Assembly: GCF_015477355.1 (NCBI RefSeq)
Contig: NZ_JADLRJ010000008.1
Location: 310,001-374,000, forward strand
Direction of reading: 5' to 3'
DNA: 64,000 bases
Source: Nocardia blacklockiae
GTDB lineage: Bacteria; Actinomycetota; Actinomycetes; Mycobacteriales; Mycobacteriaceae
Part shown: positions 44,286 through 52,146 of the stretch, one piece after another
How the letters are laid out: each line of letters begins with the position of its first letter
Position numbering within the stretch: the first letter of the stretch is position 1
Position numbers and translations under genes: made by a program
Notes under the pieces: generated by a model
Told to the model about the DNA's origin: nothing
The model's database searches: none
Seen by the model: the letters and a program-made list of their open reading frames with translations, nothing else

Positions 44286-45212
44286 GTGCCTGGTTTCGAA
44301 CTGAAAGACGTTCCGCTGCTGTCGCGTTCCGCGCTCGACCGCGCCGAGGAGCTCCGCGGGGACGAGCAAGCGCTGAAACAGGGCTGGGCGAGCGCGCGCT
44401 TGCTGCGGATGAACCGGCGCGGCCAGGTCCGCATCGAGGAGGAGTCGATCCTGCTGGAGCCGGCGACGACGCTGGCGGCCGAGCCGGTCGCGGAGGCGGT
44501 GTTCCTCGGCGTGGAGGGCGGCGCCCACCTGTGGGCGGTGCGGGACGAGGAGATCGAGGGCAAGCTGATGGACCTGCGGGTCGTCGGCAGCCTGCTGCAC
44601 CTCGACGACGTCACCCTGGGCATCCTGTCCACCGCGCTGGCCCTGCTGAACTGGCACGACCGCGCGAAGTTCAGCGCCGCCGACGGCACGCCCACCGTCC
44701 CCGCCAACGCCGGCTGGACCCGGGTGAGCGAGGCCGGTCACGAGGAGTTCCCGCGCATCGATCCGGCGGTGATCTGCCTGGTCCACGACGGCGGCGACCG
44801 GGTGCTGCTGGCCCGCCAGCAGGTGTGGCCGGAGAAGATGTTCTCGCTGCTCGCCGGTTTCGTGGAGGCGGGCGAGTCGCTGGAGCGCTGCGTGCAGCGC
44901 GAGATCCTCGAGGAGGTCGGCGTCGATGTGCGCGACATCCGCTACCTGGGTAGCCAGCCCTGGCCGCTGCCGCGGTCGCTGATGCTCGGCTTCGCCGCGG
45001 TCGCCGATCCGGAGCAGCCGCTGGCCTTCGTCGACGGCGAGATCGTCGAGGCGCACTGGTTCACCCGCGAGGAGGTGCGCCAGGCCTTGGCGGCCGGCGC
45101 CTGGGGCGCGCCGACGATCGAGTCCGGCGCGGTCGCCGAGCAGCGTCTGTTCCTGCCGGGCTCGATCTCGATCGCGCGCAGCATCATCGAGTCCTGGGCC
45201 GCCGAGGACTGA
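44286..45212 (+). CDS. nudC: NAD(H) diphosphatase NudC
   Basis: This 308-residue Nudix hydrolase cleaves NADH to NMNH and AMP and can remove NAD caps from RNA. The Nudix box GFVEAGESLERCVQREIL followed by EEVGV lies at about 192-214, with the NudC hallmark SQPWPLPRSLM after it. In the region where zinc-type NudC proteins have two CxxC pairs, before HEEFPRIDPAVICLVH, no Cys is present. The start is GTG. It is convergent with mrx1 across a stem-loop. Its position matches Rv3199c. Confidence 0.9.
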   Translation: MPGFELKDVPLLSRSALDRAEELRGDEQALKQGWASARLLRMNRRGQVRIEEESILLEPATTLAAEPVAEAVFLGVEGGAHLWAVRDEEIEGKLMDLRVVGSLLHLDDVTLGILSTALALLNWHDRAKFSAADGTPTVPANAGWTRVSEAGHEEFPRIDPAVICLVHDGGDRVLLARQQVWPEKMFSLLAGFVEAGESLERCVQREILEEVGVDVRDIRYLGSQPWPLPRSLMLGFAAVADPEQPLAFVDGEIVEAHWFTREEVRQALAAGAWGAPTIESGAVAEQRLFLPGSISIARSIIESWAAED

Positions 45213-45223
45213 CTCGCGGCCCG

Positions 45224-45251
45224 GCCCGGCGCGCACGGGCGCGTGCCGGGC
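45224..45251. terminator. Stem-loop between convergent nudC and mrx1
   Basis: GCCCGGC at 45224-45230 pairs with GCCGGGC at 45245-45251. The stem can extend to about 11 bp with one G-T pair. There is no T-run, as is common in actinobacteria. Its location between two convergent stops suits a bidirectional terminator. Confidence 0.5.
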
Positions 45252-45258
45252 CCGTGGG

Positions 45259-45525
45259 TCACGCGATGGCGGCGAGGGCCTGTTTCACCTGGACCAGGCT
45301 GGGATTGGTCGCGGTGGAACCGTCGCTGTACCGCACGGTCGGCACCACGTGGTTGCCGCCGTTGACGCTGCCGACGAACTCGGCGGCCGCGGGATCCTGC
45401 TCGATGTCGACCTCGGTGTAGGTGATGCCGGCCTCGTCGAGTTGCTTCTTGAGGCGGCGGCAGTAGCCGCACCAGGTCGTCGAGTACATGGTCAGGTCGG
45501 TAGCTGTCACGCCAGCATTCAACAT
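45259..45525 (-). CDS. mrx1: Mycoredoxin (Mrx1-like glutaredoxin)
   Basis: The 88-residue glutaredoxin-fold protein has active site W-C-G-Y-C (TMYSTTWCGYCRRLKK), the cis-Pro region HVVPTVRY and VDIEQDPAAAEFVGSVNGG, all typical of mycoredoxin-1. It reduces mycothiol-mixed disulfides in the cytoplasm. An alternative GTG at 45510 would give 83 residues, closer to the length I recall for the mycobacterial protein. Neither start has a clear ribosome-binding site. Confidence 0.9.
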   Translation of the reverse strand: MLNAGVTATDLTMYSTTWCGYCRRLKKQLDEAGITYTEVDIEQDPAAAEFVGSVNGGNHVVPTVRYSDGSTATNPSLVQVKQALAAIA

Positions 45526-45564
45526 CGAGAGCGCGGAACCTGTTCCCGGGGGTTGCTCTCGAAA

Positions 45565-45582
45565 TAGTAAGCGCGCATACTA
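45565..45582. promoter_or_regulatory. Palindromic candidate MarR operator
   Basis: TAGTA and TACTA are inverted arms flanking an 8-bp centre that itself contains the palindrome GCGCGC, giving an 18-bp near-perfect palindrome. It lies 31 bp upstream of the EVE gene, which is followed by an overlapping marR gene. Autoregulation through this site is inference. Confidence 0.6.
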
Positions 45583-45612
45583 AATTCCTAGAACGGATAC
45601 GGAGGAACGGCC

Positions 45613-46035
45613 ATGACCAGGTACTGGCTCAACGTGGTGTCCCGCGAGCACGTGCGGCGCGGTGTCGAACTCGGTATCGCCCAGGCCAACCACGGCAAGC
45701 GGGCGGCGATGGAGCGGATGCGGCCGGGCGACGGGCTGGTCTACTACTCGCCGCGCACCGGGATGCGCGCAGGGGCGCCGGTCAAGGCGTTCACCGCGCT
45801 CGCCACCGTCGACGATCGGCCGGCCTGGCAGGCCGAGGACCCGGGCGGCTGCTTCCGGCCCTGGCGTCGCGCGGTGACGTACGAGCCTGCGGCGCAAGAG
45901 GTTCCGATCGACGCGCTGCGCGACGAGCTGGATCTCACCAGCGTGCCGAACTGGGGCATGGTGCTGCGGCGCGGGCTGGTGGAGCTGAGCGGCCACGATT
46001 TCGCGGTGATCTCGCGGGCTATGGTCGGTGCGTGA
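45613..46035 (+). CDS. EVE-domain protein (UPF0310-like)
   Basis: This 140-residue single EVE domain contains YWLNVVSREHVRRGVELG, RMRPGDGLVYYSPRTGM and the C-terminal WGMVLRRGLVELSGHDFAVI. EVE/YTH-like domains bind modified bases in DNA or RNA and often occur in restriction or translation-quality contexts. GGAGGAA precedes ATG 45613. Its stop overlaps the marR start, so the pair is translationally coupled. Confidence 0.83.
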   Translation: MTRYWLNVVSREHVRRGVELGIAQANHGKRAAMERMRPGDGLVYYSPRTGMRAGAPVKAFTALATVDDRPAWQAEDPGGCFRPWRRAVTYEPAAQEVPIDALRDELDLTSVPNWGMVLRRGLVELSGHDFAVISRAMVGA

Positions 46036-46484
46036 AACACCGGTTGCGCAGCGAGTTCGGGCACGCCGACGAGAGTCCCGGGCTGCTGCTGTGGCACGTG
46101 ACCAATCGCTGGCAGGCCGCCCAGCGCGCGGCGCTCGCGCCGTTCGGTCTCACGCACGTGCAGTTCGTGCTGCTGGCCGCGCTGGTGTGGCTGGCCGACT
46201 CCGCCGGCGAGCCGGTCATGCAGCGCGACATCGCCGCACACGCCGCCACCGACCCGATGATGACCTCCCAGGTGCTGCGGGCCCTGGAGCAGAAGGGTCT
46301 GGTCGAACGCCGGGAGCACCCGCACGACCGCCGGGCCAGGTCGCTGCTGCCGACGAAAGCCGGTGTGGCGCTGGCGGATCGGGCGATCGTCGCGGTCGAG
46401 GCCTGCGACCGCGAGTTCTTCGGACCGCTGGGGGAGCAGGTCCCGGGATTCGCCGGTGCGCTGCGGCGATTGCGCGATCGCTGA
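46032..46484 (+). CDS. MarR-family regulator
   Basis: The 150-residue winged-helix regulator contains LLLWHVTNRWQAAQRAAL, recognition region DPMMTSQVLRALEQKGLVER and wing HPHDRRARSLLPTKAG. The GTG start overlaps the EVE stop (GTGA). The palindrome at 45565-45582 in front of the operon is the likely binding site. The inducer is unknown. Confidence 0.87.
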   Translation: MKHRLRSEFGHADESPGLLLWHVTNRWQAAQRAALAPFGLTHVQFVLLAALVWLADSAGEPVMQRDIAAHAATDPMMTSQVLRALEQKGLVERREHPHDRRARSLLPTKAGVALADRAIVAVEACDREFFGPLGEQVPGFAGALRRLRDR

Positions 46485-46565
46485 GCGGGCGCGGGCGGCC
46501 ACCGCTCGAGGGCGGCCGCGGCGCGGTCGCCGGGCGCGCGTCGGTTCCTGTCGGACCGCACTGTC

Positions 46566-48737
46566 ATGATGGAGGCCGTGTCCGCCCCGACCCCCTCGCC
46601 CGCGCTGCGGCTCGACGGCCTCGATCCCGAGCAGGCCGCCGCCGTCACAGCGCCGCGGGGTCCGGTGTGCGTGCTGGCGGGCGCGGGTACGGGCAAGACC
46701 CGCACCATCACCCACCGCATCGCCTACCTGGTGTCGGCGGGGCACGTGCGCGCCGATCAGGTGCTGGCGGTCACCTTCACCGCGCGGGCCGCGGGTGAGC
46801 TGCGCAGTCGGCTGCGGGCGCTGGGCCTGGGCGGCGAGGCGAAGACGGTGCAGGCCCGCACCTTTCACGCCGCGGCGCTGCGGCAGCTGAAGTACTTCTG
46901 GCCGCAGGTCATCGGCGACGTGCCGTGGAAGCTGATCGACAGCAAGTTCCCGGTCGTCGCGCAGGCGGCCCATCGCGTCGGGCTCTCGACGGTCACCGAG
47001 AGCGTGCGCGACCTCGCGGGCGAGATCGAGTGGGCCAAGGCGTCGCTGATCGCCCCGGAGGACTACGCCGCCGTCACGGCCCGCCTGCGCCGCGAGACGC
47101 CGTACGAGGCCGGGAAGGTGGCCGACGTCTACGCCGGCTACGAACAGCTGAAGAACACCGCCGACGGCCTGCTGCTCGATTTCGACGATCTCCTGCTGCA
47201 CACGGCGGCCGCGCTCGAGGACTACGCCTCGGTCGCCGAGGAGTTCCGCGGCCGCTACCGCTGCTTCGTCGTGGACGAATACCAGGACGTCACCCCGTTG
47301 CAGCAGCGCGTCCTCGACGCCTGGCTGGGCGACCGCGACGATCTGACCGTCGTCGGCGACGCCAACCAGACCATCTACTCCTTCACCGGCGCCAGCCCGA
47401 ATCATCTGCTCGACTTCTCCCGCCGCTTCCCCGACGCCACCGTGGTCCGGCTGGAGCGCGACTACCGCTCCACGCCGCAGGTGGTGTCGCTGGCCAACCG
47501 GGTGATCGGCGCGGCGCGCGGCCGCATCGCGGGCACCCGGTTGCAGTTGGTCGGCAAGCGTCCCGACGGCCCGGAGCCGAGCTTCGCCGAATACGACGAC
47601 GAGCCCGCCGAGGCGCTGTCCGTCGCCAAGGCCATCGCCCGCCTCATCGGCCAGGGCGTCCCGGCCGCGGAGATCGCGGTGCTGTACCGGATCAACGCGC
47701 AGTCCGAGGCGTACGAGCAGGCGCTCACCGAGGCCGGCATCCCGTACCAGGTGCGCGGCGGCGAGGGCTTCTTCCAGCGGCCCGAGGTGCGGCAGGCGGT
47801 GCAGGCGCTGCGCCAGACCGCCGCCCGCGACGACCTGCCCGACGCGCGCGGCCGCGATTTGGTCAGTCTCGTCAAGGCCGCGCTGGCCCGGCTCGGCCTG
47901 ACCGCCGCCGAACCCAGCGGCGCGCAGGCCCGGGAGCGCTGGACCTCGCTGGTCGCACTGGTGCAGCTCACCGAGGAACTGGCCGACCACGATCCGGACC
48001 TCGAATTGGGCGGCCTGCTGCGCGAATTCGCCGCGCGCGCCGAGGCTCGCCACCCGCCGACGGTCCAGGGCGTCACGCTGGCCTCGCTGCACGCGGCGAA
48101 GGGCCTGGAGTGGGACGCGGTGTTCCTGGTCGGCCTGGCCGACGGCACCCTGCCCATCGCGCACGTGCTCGGCGACGGCGGGTCGGTCGCCGACGAGGCC
48201 GCCCTCGAGGAGGAGCGGCGGCTGCTCTATGTCGGCGTCACCCGCGCCCGCGAGCATCTGCGGCTGTCGTGGGCGCTCTCGCGCAGCGCGGGCGGGCGCA
48301 AGACCCGCCGCCGCAGCCGCTTCCTCGTCGGCCTGGTCCCCGAGGACTCGCCGGCCTCGCGCATCGCCCAGCCCGCCGGTGACCCGCGCAAACGTAAGCA
48401 TCCGGCGTGCCGCGTCTGCGGGCGGCCGCTGCTGGGCACCAAGTCGACCATGCTGGGCCGCTGCTCGCGCTGCCCGGGCGAGATCGACCCCGTGCTGCTC
48501 GAGGCGTTGCAGGAGTGGCGGCGGGAGAAGGCCGACGAACTGTCGGTGCCGCATTTCGTCGTGTTCAGCGACACCACCCTGACCGCGATCGCCGAACAGC
48601 AACCGGCCGACGATCGCGCGCTGGTCGCCATCCCCGGCATCGGGGCCAAGAAGCTCGGGCAGTTCGGCGCCGACGTGATAGCGATAGTGCGCTCGCGCGC
48701 TCGTGCGCAAGACCATGAAACTGCAGGTGAAAAATAG
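46566..48737 (+). CDS. uvrD2: UvrD2-type DNA helicase with zinc motif and HRDC domain
   Basis: The 723-residue superfamily 1A helicase contains Walker [15 protein letters not shown] (near residues 35-48), [49 protein letters not shown] and [19 protein letters not shown]. After the helicase core comes a four-cysteine motif (CRVCGRPL, later GRCSRCPG) and a C-terminal HRDC domain ending near [17 protein letters not shown]. This is the mycobacterial UvrD2 layout. The promoter of the whiB7 leader overlaps its stop codon. Confidence 0.93.
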   Translation: MMEAVSAPTPSPALRLDGLDPEQAAAVTAPRGPVCVLAGAGTGKTRTITHRIAYLVSAGHVRADQVLAVTFTARAAGELRSRLRALGLGGEAKTVQARTFHAAALRQLKYFWPQVIGDVPWKLIDSKFPVVAQAAHRVGLSTVTESVRDLAGEIEWAKASLIAPEDYAAVTARLRRETPYEAGKVADVYAGYEQLKNTADGLLLDFDDLLLHTAAALEDYASVAEEFRGRYRCFVVDEYQDVTPLQQRVLDAWLGDRDDLTVVGDANQTIYSFTGASPNHLLDFSRRFPDATVVRLERDYRSTPQVVSLANRVIGAARGRIAGTRLQLVGKRPDGPEPSFAEYDDEPAEALSVAKAIARLIGQGVPAAEIAVLYRINAQSEAYEQALTEAGIPYQVRGGEGFFQRPEVRQAVQALRQTAARDDLPDARGRDLVSLVKAALARLGLTAAEPSGAQARERWTSLVALVQLTEELADHDPDLELGGLLREFAARAEARHPPTVQGVTLASLHAAKGLEWDAVFLVGLADGTLPIAHVLGDGGSVADEAALEEERRLLYVGVTRAREHLRLSWALSRSAGGRKTRRRSRFLVGLVPEDSPASRIAQPAGDPRKRKHPACRVCGRPLLGTKSTMLGRCSRCPGEIDPVLLEALQEWRREKADELSVPHFVVFSDTTLTAIAEQQPADDRALVAIPGIGAKKLGQFGADVIAIVRSRARAQDHETAGEK

Positions 48738-48768
48738 GTTGTGCGGTTGTGTAAGCCCGCCGTAGTGT
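48730..48768 (+). promoter_or_regulatory. WhiB7-type promoter of the whiB7 leader
   Basis: AAAAAT (48730-48735), then 3 bp, then -35 TTGTGC (48739-48744), an 18-bp spacer, and -10 TAGTGT (48763-48768). WhiB7 is known to bind an AT-rich element just upstream of the -35 through its AT-hook, so this layout fits autoactivation. The AT-rich element overlaps the uvrD2 stop codon. Transcription would start near 48775. Confidence 0.65.
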
Positions 48769-48843
48769 GAGGAACACGCACCGGGAGGTCATTCCGGCGC
48801 GCACAGTGACCATTCGGACAACGAGCAGGAGGGAGGCAGACCA

Positions 48844-49167
48844 GTGAACGAAATCGCATACATCGCTTCGAACCGCGTTGCGGCGAAGGCGATTCCGTCG
48901 GTGCCCGCCTCCCGGGGTGTCCTCGCCTTGCAGGGGACCGGTCTGTCCGCCGTCGGCATTCTCGGTGCGCGAGTTCAGGCGCCGAAGCATGCCATCGATA
49001 CGGGCAAGCCCACGGGGAGCTGGCACCCGGCCTTTGCCGACGCTTTCGCGAACGCATTCGCCAATGCCTACGCAGCCGACCACCTGGACGGCATGCCGGC
49101 AGCCCGCCTCCGCCGCACCCACCCAGCGACCGTGATCAGGTCTCGACATCGAAGTCGACTCAGATAG
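48844..49167 (+). CDS. Upstream ORF in the whiB7 leader (candidate sensor peptide)
   Basis: This 107-codon ORF has a GTG start and a strong ribosome-binding site (GGAGGGAGG about 8 bp upstream), so it is very probably translated. The product resembles no family. Residues 63-78 are A-F-A-D-A-F-A-N-A-F-A-N-A-Y-A-A, with nine Ala in sixteen. The stop lies 22 nt before a terminator-like hairpin. I read it as a regulatory leader whose translation rate sets readthrough into whiB7. A structural protein is less likely. Confidence 0.65.
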   Translation: MNEIAYIASNRVAAKAIPSVPASRGVLALQGTGLSAVGILGARVQAPKHAIDTGKPTGSWHPAFADAFANAFANAYAADHLDGMPAARLRRTHPATVIRSRHRSRLR

Positions 49168-49189
49168 GGAAAACCTCCCCTGAGCCTCC

Positions 49190-49230
49190 TGGCCACGGAT
49201 CGCCCGAAGCGAAACCGTGGCCATAGTTTT
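49190..49230 (+). terminator. Attenuator hairpin before whiB7
   Basis: TGGCCACGG (49190-49198) pairs perfectly with CCGTGGCCA (49215-49223) around a 16-nt loop, followed by TAGTTTTC. It lies between the leader ORF and the whiB7 start. The segment CCGTGATCAGG at 49130-49140, inside the ORF, can pair with CCTGGCCACGG at 49188-49198 (ten of eleven pairs counting one G-T), which would prevent the hairpin. Confidence 0.7.
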
Positions 49231-49307
49231 CTAAGGCCTCCAGCCACCGGCATCGGTTTCGCGGAAGACAACGAAACGACCGCTGCACGAGCTGAAGGAG
49301 ACCCAAC

Positions 49308-49616
49308 GTGTCCACCGCGACCGTTCCTCGCGTGACATGCTGCACGACCGTGGCCGCGACCTCCCGCACCCGGGGAGTCACCCTCAACCTGCCCTGCCGG
49401 GTCGGCGACCCCGACCTGTGGTTCGCCGAGAGCCCCGCGCAGCTGGAGGAGGCGAAGGCCCTGTGCGCCACCTGCCCGATCCGCAAGGGCTGCCTGGCCG
49501 CGGCCCTGGACCGCGGCGAGCCCTGGGGTGTGTGGGGCGGTGAGATCTTCGACCAGGGTGTCGTGATCGCCCGCAAGCGCCCCCGCGGCCGCCCGCGCAA
49601 GGTTGCCGTGGCGTGA
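49308..49616 (+). CDS. whiB7: WhiB7 redox-sensitive transcriptional activator
   Basis: This 102-residue Wbl protein has the four cluster-binding cysteines C30, C53, C56 and C62 (CATCPIRKGC), the turn GVWGGEIF, and a C-terminal AT-hook R-G-R-P-R-K. WhiB7 activates intrinsic resistance genes, such as those for drug efflux and ribosome protection, in response to translation inhibitors and other stress. The GTG start is preceded by GAAGGAG. A leader of about 530 nt with an ORF and attenuator precedes it, and a strong terminator follows. Confidence 0.95.
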   Translation: MSTATVPRVTCCTTVAATSRTRGVTLNLPCRVGDPDLWFAESPAQLEEAKALCATCPIRKGCLAAALDRGEPWGVWGGEIFDQGVVIARKRPRGRPRKVAVA

Positions 49617-49642
49617 TGGTCACGCGCGATCCCGAAACCGAC

Positions 49643-49683
49643 CGAGCCCCGCATCTCTGTACGAGATGCGGGGCTCGCCCTTT
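49643..49683 (+). terminator. Rho-independent terminator after whiB7
   Basis: Perfect 15-bp arms CGAGCCCCGCATCTC (49643-49657) and its complement (49663-49677) flank a 5-nt loop and are followed by a short T run. It separates whiB7 from the convergent ABC1-kinase gene and may serve both. Confidence 0.88.
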
Positions 49684-49704
49684 GGGGGAACCGTCTGCGG
49701 GAAC

Positions 49705-51048
49705 TCAGCTGGCGCTGCGGTATTCGGCGTAGCCGGGGACCCAGTCGTGCATCAGCTTCATGAACGGGACCTCGGCGTCGAGTTGGGCGCAGATGCCGAT
49801 CGAGCCCATCAGCACCCGGAAGATCATTACGTCCTCGGGCGGAAGCTGCAGGGACATGCCGGTTTTCATCTCGGGGCGGCTGACGTCGGTGGCCTTGCCC
49901 GCGACGCGCTGCATCCACCTGCGGGTGAAATGGAACGACTCGGTGCGGATGGGGTCGGTGAACGGCCGCAGGTAGTCCGCGATCTCCCGGTGGCTGACGG
50001 TGCGGCCGGGGATGACGAAACCGTGGGCGTACATCAGGTCGGTCAGCTCGTCGAAGCGCTCCTCGACCGCGAGCGCCACCATCTGCCCGAGGATGGGCGG
50101 GAAACCGTTCGGCAGCGGCGCGCAGGCGCCGTAGTCGATGACCGCGAGGCGTTCGTCGGCGAGCACCATGAAATTGCCGGGGTGCGGGTCGGCGTGCAGC
50201 TTGCCGACGATCGCGGGGGAGGAGAAGTGGAACTCGCCCATCAGCTCGGCGACGCGGTTGCGCAGCGCGACGGTGCCCTCGGGATCCTCGGCGCCGCGCC
50301 GGATGATCGCGGAAACCGGTGTGCCGTCCAGCCATTCGGTGACGATCACCTTGGGGGCGCTGGCCACCACCTTCGGCACCACGAAGCGCGGATGCCCGTC
50401 GAAGGCCTTGGCGAAGGCGCGCTGGTTCGCCGCCTCGGTGCGGTAGTCCAGTTCCTCCTCGGTGCGCTCGGTGATCTCGGCGAGGATCGGTTTCACGTCC
50501 GCGCCGGGGATGACGGCGCCGATCATGCCCGCCATCCGGTTCAGCGTCTTCAGGTCCGCGCGCAGCGCCTCGTCGGCGCCCGGGTACTGCACCTTGACCG
50601 CGACGGTGCGGCCGTCGGACCACTGCGCCTTGTGCACCTGGCCGATGCTGGCCGAGGCGGCGGGTTCGTCGTCGAAGGAGGCGAAGCGCTTACGCCAGCC
50701 CGTGCCGAGCTGCTGGTCCAGCACGCGGTGCACGGCGGCGGCGGGCAGCGGCGGCGCGGCGGCCTGCAACTTGGTGAGGGCCTCGCGGTAGGGCTCGCCG
50801 TACTCCTCCGGGACGGCGGCCTCCAGCACCGACAGCGCCTGCCCGAACTTCATGGCGCCGCCCTTGAGCTCGCCCAGCACCGCGAACAGCTGCTCGGCGG
50901 TCCGCTGATTCAGTTCGGCGTTGATCTCGGTCCGATCGCCCCCCGCCAGCTTGCGGCCGAAGCCCACCGCCGCGCGGCCGGCGATCCCGAGCGGGATCTT
51001 GGCCAGCTTGGCATTGCGGGAGGACGACCGTCGCACAATCTCAGACAC
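49705..51048 (-). CDS. ABC1/AarF-family kinase-like protein
   Basis: The 447-residue atypical kinase of the ABC1 (UbiB/AarF) family has the family KxGQ block (GAMKFGQALSVLE), the Ala-rich loop (ASASIGQVHKAQW), LHADPHPGNF and VIDYGACAPL. The related UbiB acts in ubiquinone synthesis; actinobacteria use menaquinone, so the role is unclear. GTG 51048 gives the length I recall for Rv3197; a GTG at 51108 would add 20 residues. Neither has a convincing ribosome-binding site. It is cytoplasmic or membrane-associated and convergent with whiB7. Confidence 0.87.
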   Translation of the reverse strand: MSEIVRRSSSRNAKLAKIPLGIAGRAAVGFGRKLAGGDRTEINAELNQRTAEQLFAVLGELKGGAMKFGQALSVLEAAVPEEYGEPYREALTKLQAAAPPLPAAAVHRVLDQQLGTGWRKRFASFDDEPAASASIGQVHKAQWSDGRTVAVKVQYPGADEALRADLKTLNRMAGMIGAVIPGADVKPILAEITERTEEELDYRTEAANQRAFAKAFDGHPRFVVPKVVASAPKVIVTEWLDGTPVSAIIRRGAEDPEGTVALRNRVAELMGEFHFSSPAIVGKLHADPHPGNFMVLADERLAVIDYGACAPLPNGFPPILGQMVALAVEERFDELTDLMYAHGFVIPGRTVSHREIADYLRPFTDPIRTESFHFTRRWMQRVAGKATDVSRPEMKTGMSLQLPPEDVMIFRVLMGSIGICAQLDAEVPFMKLMHDWVPGYAEYRSAS

Positions 51049-51285
51049 CTCACCATCATGGCCGACGTACCGCGCGGTGTGCCACGGGAATAGGGTGAAC
51101 TTATCCACCTCTCACAGTGGTGGTATCGGTCACACCGGCCGCCGTGGGCGCATGGATTCAACAGTTCCGAACGGGCCGTTCCACCCACTTCCGGCACGCC
51201 GCGCAGGCGGCCCGCGCGCCCTTTCACGACCTCCCGGGGGTGTCCCAACTCACGCCTGCCACCGGGCAGGTCGCGACAGCGGGAC

Positions 51286-52146
51286 TCATCGGGGTGGGGC
51301 GGTGAGGAGGGCGCGGCAGGCGCAGGCGGGGTGCGGGGGCCAGCGGCGGTGGTTGATGTGGTGGGTTTCGGGGTCGAGTTCGAGGGTGGTGTCGAGAGTT
51401 CGGGGCGGGGTTTCGGCGCCGCCTTCGAGGACGGTCTCCAATTCGCGCAGGGCCAGGGCGGCGGTGGCGGCGATCGTGGCGGGGGAGCCGTAACCGACCC
51501 GGCCGAGCAGTTGCGCGGCCAGGTGCGGCCATTCCGCGTCGAGATCGCGGCGGGTGAGGTCGGCACAGCGCAGGCAGCTGGTTCCGCCGGGCAGCACCAG
51601 CGGACCGACCACGCCGCGCCCGTCCCGCAGCCGGATCTGCAGATGCGGGATGCGCCGCAGGACAAGGTCGTTGACCAGGTGCGGCTCGGGCACCAGGGTG
51701 TCGGCCAGCACCACCACGTCGGCGGTGCGGCCCACCCCGGCGCCTGCGGCGAGGTCGCGGGACCGGCTGGGGCGCAAGCCGAGTCGCCGCACGCCCGCGG
51801 CCACCGCCTCCGACAGCGGGCCGCGTCCGTGCACGTGCACCTTCCGCACGGCACTCACCCGGGTGTGCGGGTGCACCAGGAGCCCGGCGCGGTCGATGTC
51901 GTGGAGCAGCCGTAGGGCGTCACTCGACGCGATCCCGAAACCGCTTGCCTGCCAGATGATCTGCGGATGGCTGCGCAGACCGTCCAGTAGCTTCAGGAAC
52001 CGGGTGAGGGACTCGGCGGCGATGCCGTGCGGCTGCACCACCACCGCTCGCTCCGGATCCCACCCCAGCTGCACCGCCCCGGAAGGACGCCGCAGCACCG
52101 CCACTCGCGGATGCAACATCGGCCCGCGCGGCCGAAACATGGTCAT
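51286..52146 (-). CDS. ThiF/E1-like protein (TOMM cyclodehydratase-partner-like)
   Basis: The 286-residue protein resembles the E1/ThiF-like domain found with thiazole/oxazole-modified peptide systems. The hallmark is LVLPGGTSCLRCADLTRRDL, a zinc-type CxxC, with a second Cys pair in PHPACACRALL at the C-terminus. No precursor peptide or YcaO gene is present. By position it corresponds to Rv3196 next to the ABC1 kinase, so it is a conserved orphan whose role is unknown. ATG 52146 precedes the conserved start; the longer frame is rejected. Confidence 0.6.
   Translation of the reverse strand: MTMFRPRGPMLHPRVAVLRRPSGAVQLGWDPERAVVVQPHGIAAESLTRFLKLLDGLRSHPQIIWQASGFGIASSDALRLLHDIDRAGLLVHPHTRVSAVRKVHVHGRGPLSEAVAAGVRRLGLRPSRSRDLAAGAGVGRTADVVVLADTLVPEPHLVNDLVLRRIPHLQIRLRDGRGVVGPLVLPGGTSCLRCADLTRRDLDAEWPHLAAQLLGRVGYGSPATIAATAALALRELETVLEGGAETPPRTLDTTLELDPETHHINHRRWPPHPACACRALLTAPPR

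Noticed and set aside
45744-48716. Long minus-strand open frame opposite uvrD2, marR and the EVE gene
   Set aside because: It is a shadow of GC-rich coding sequence. The plus strand has full helicase, MarR and EVE motifs with good starts and overlaps.
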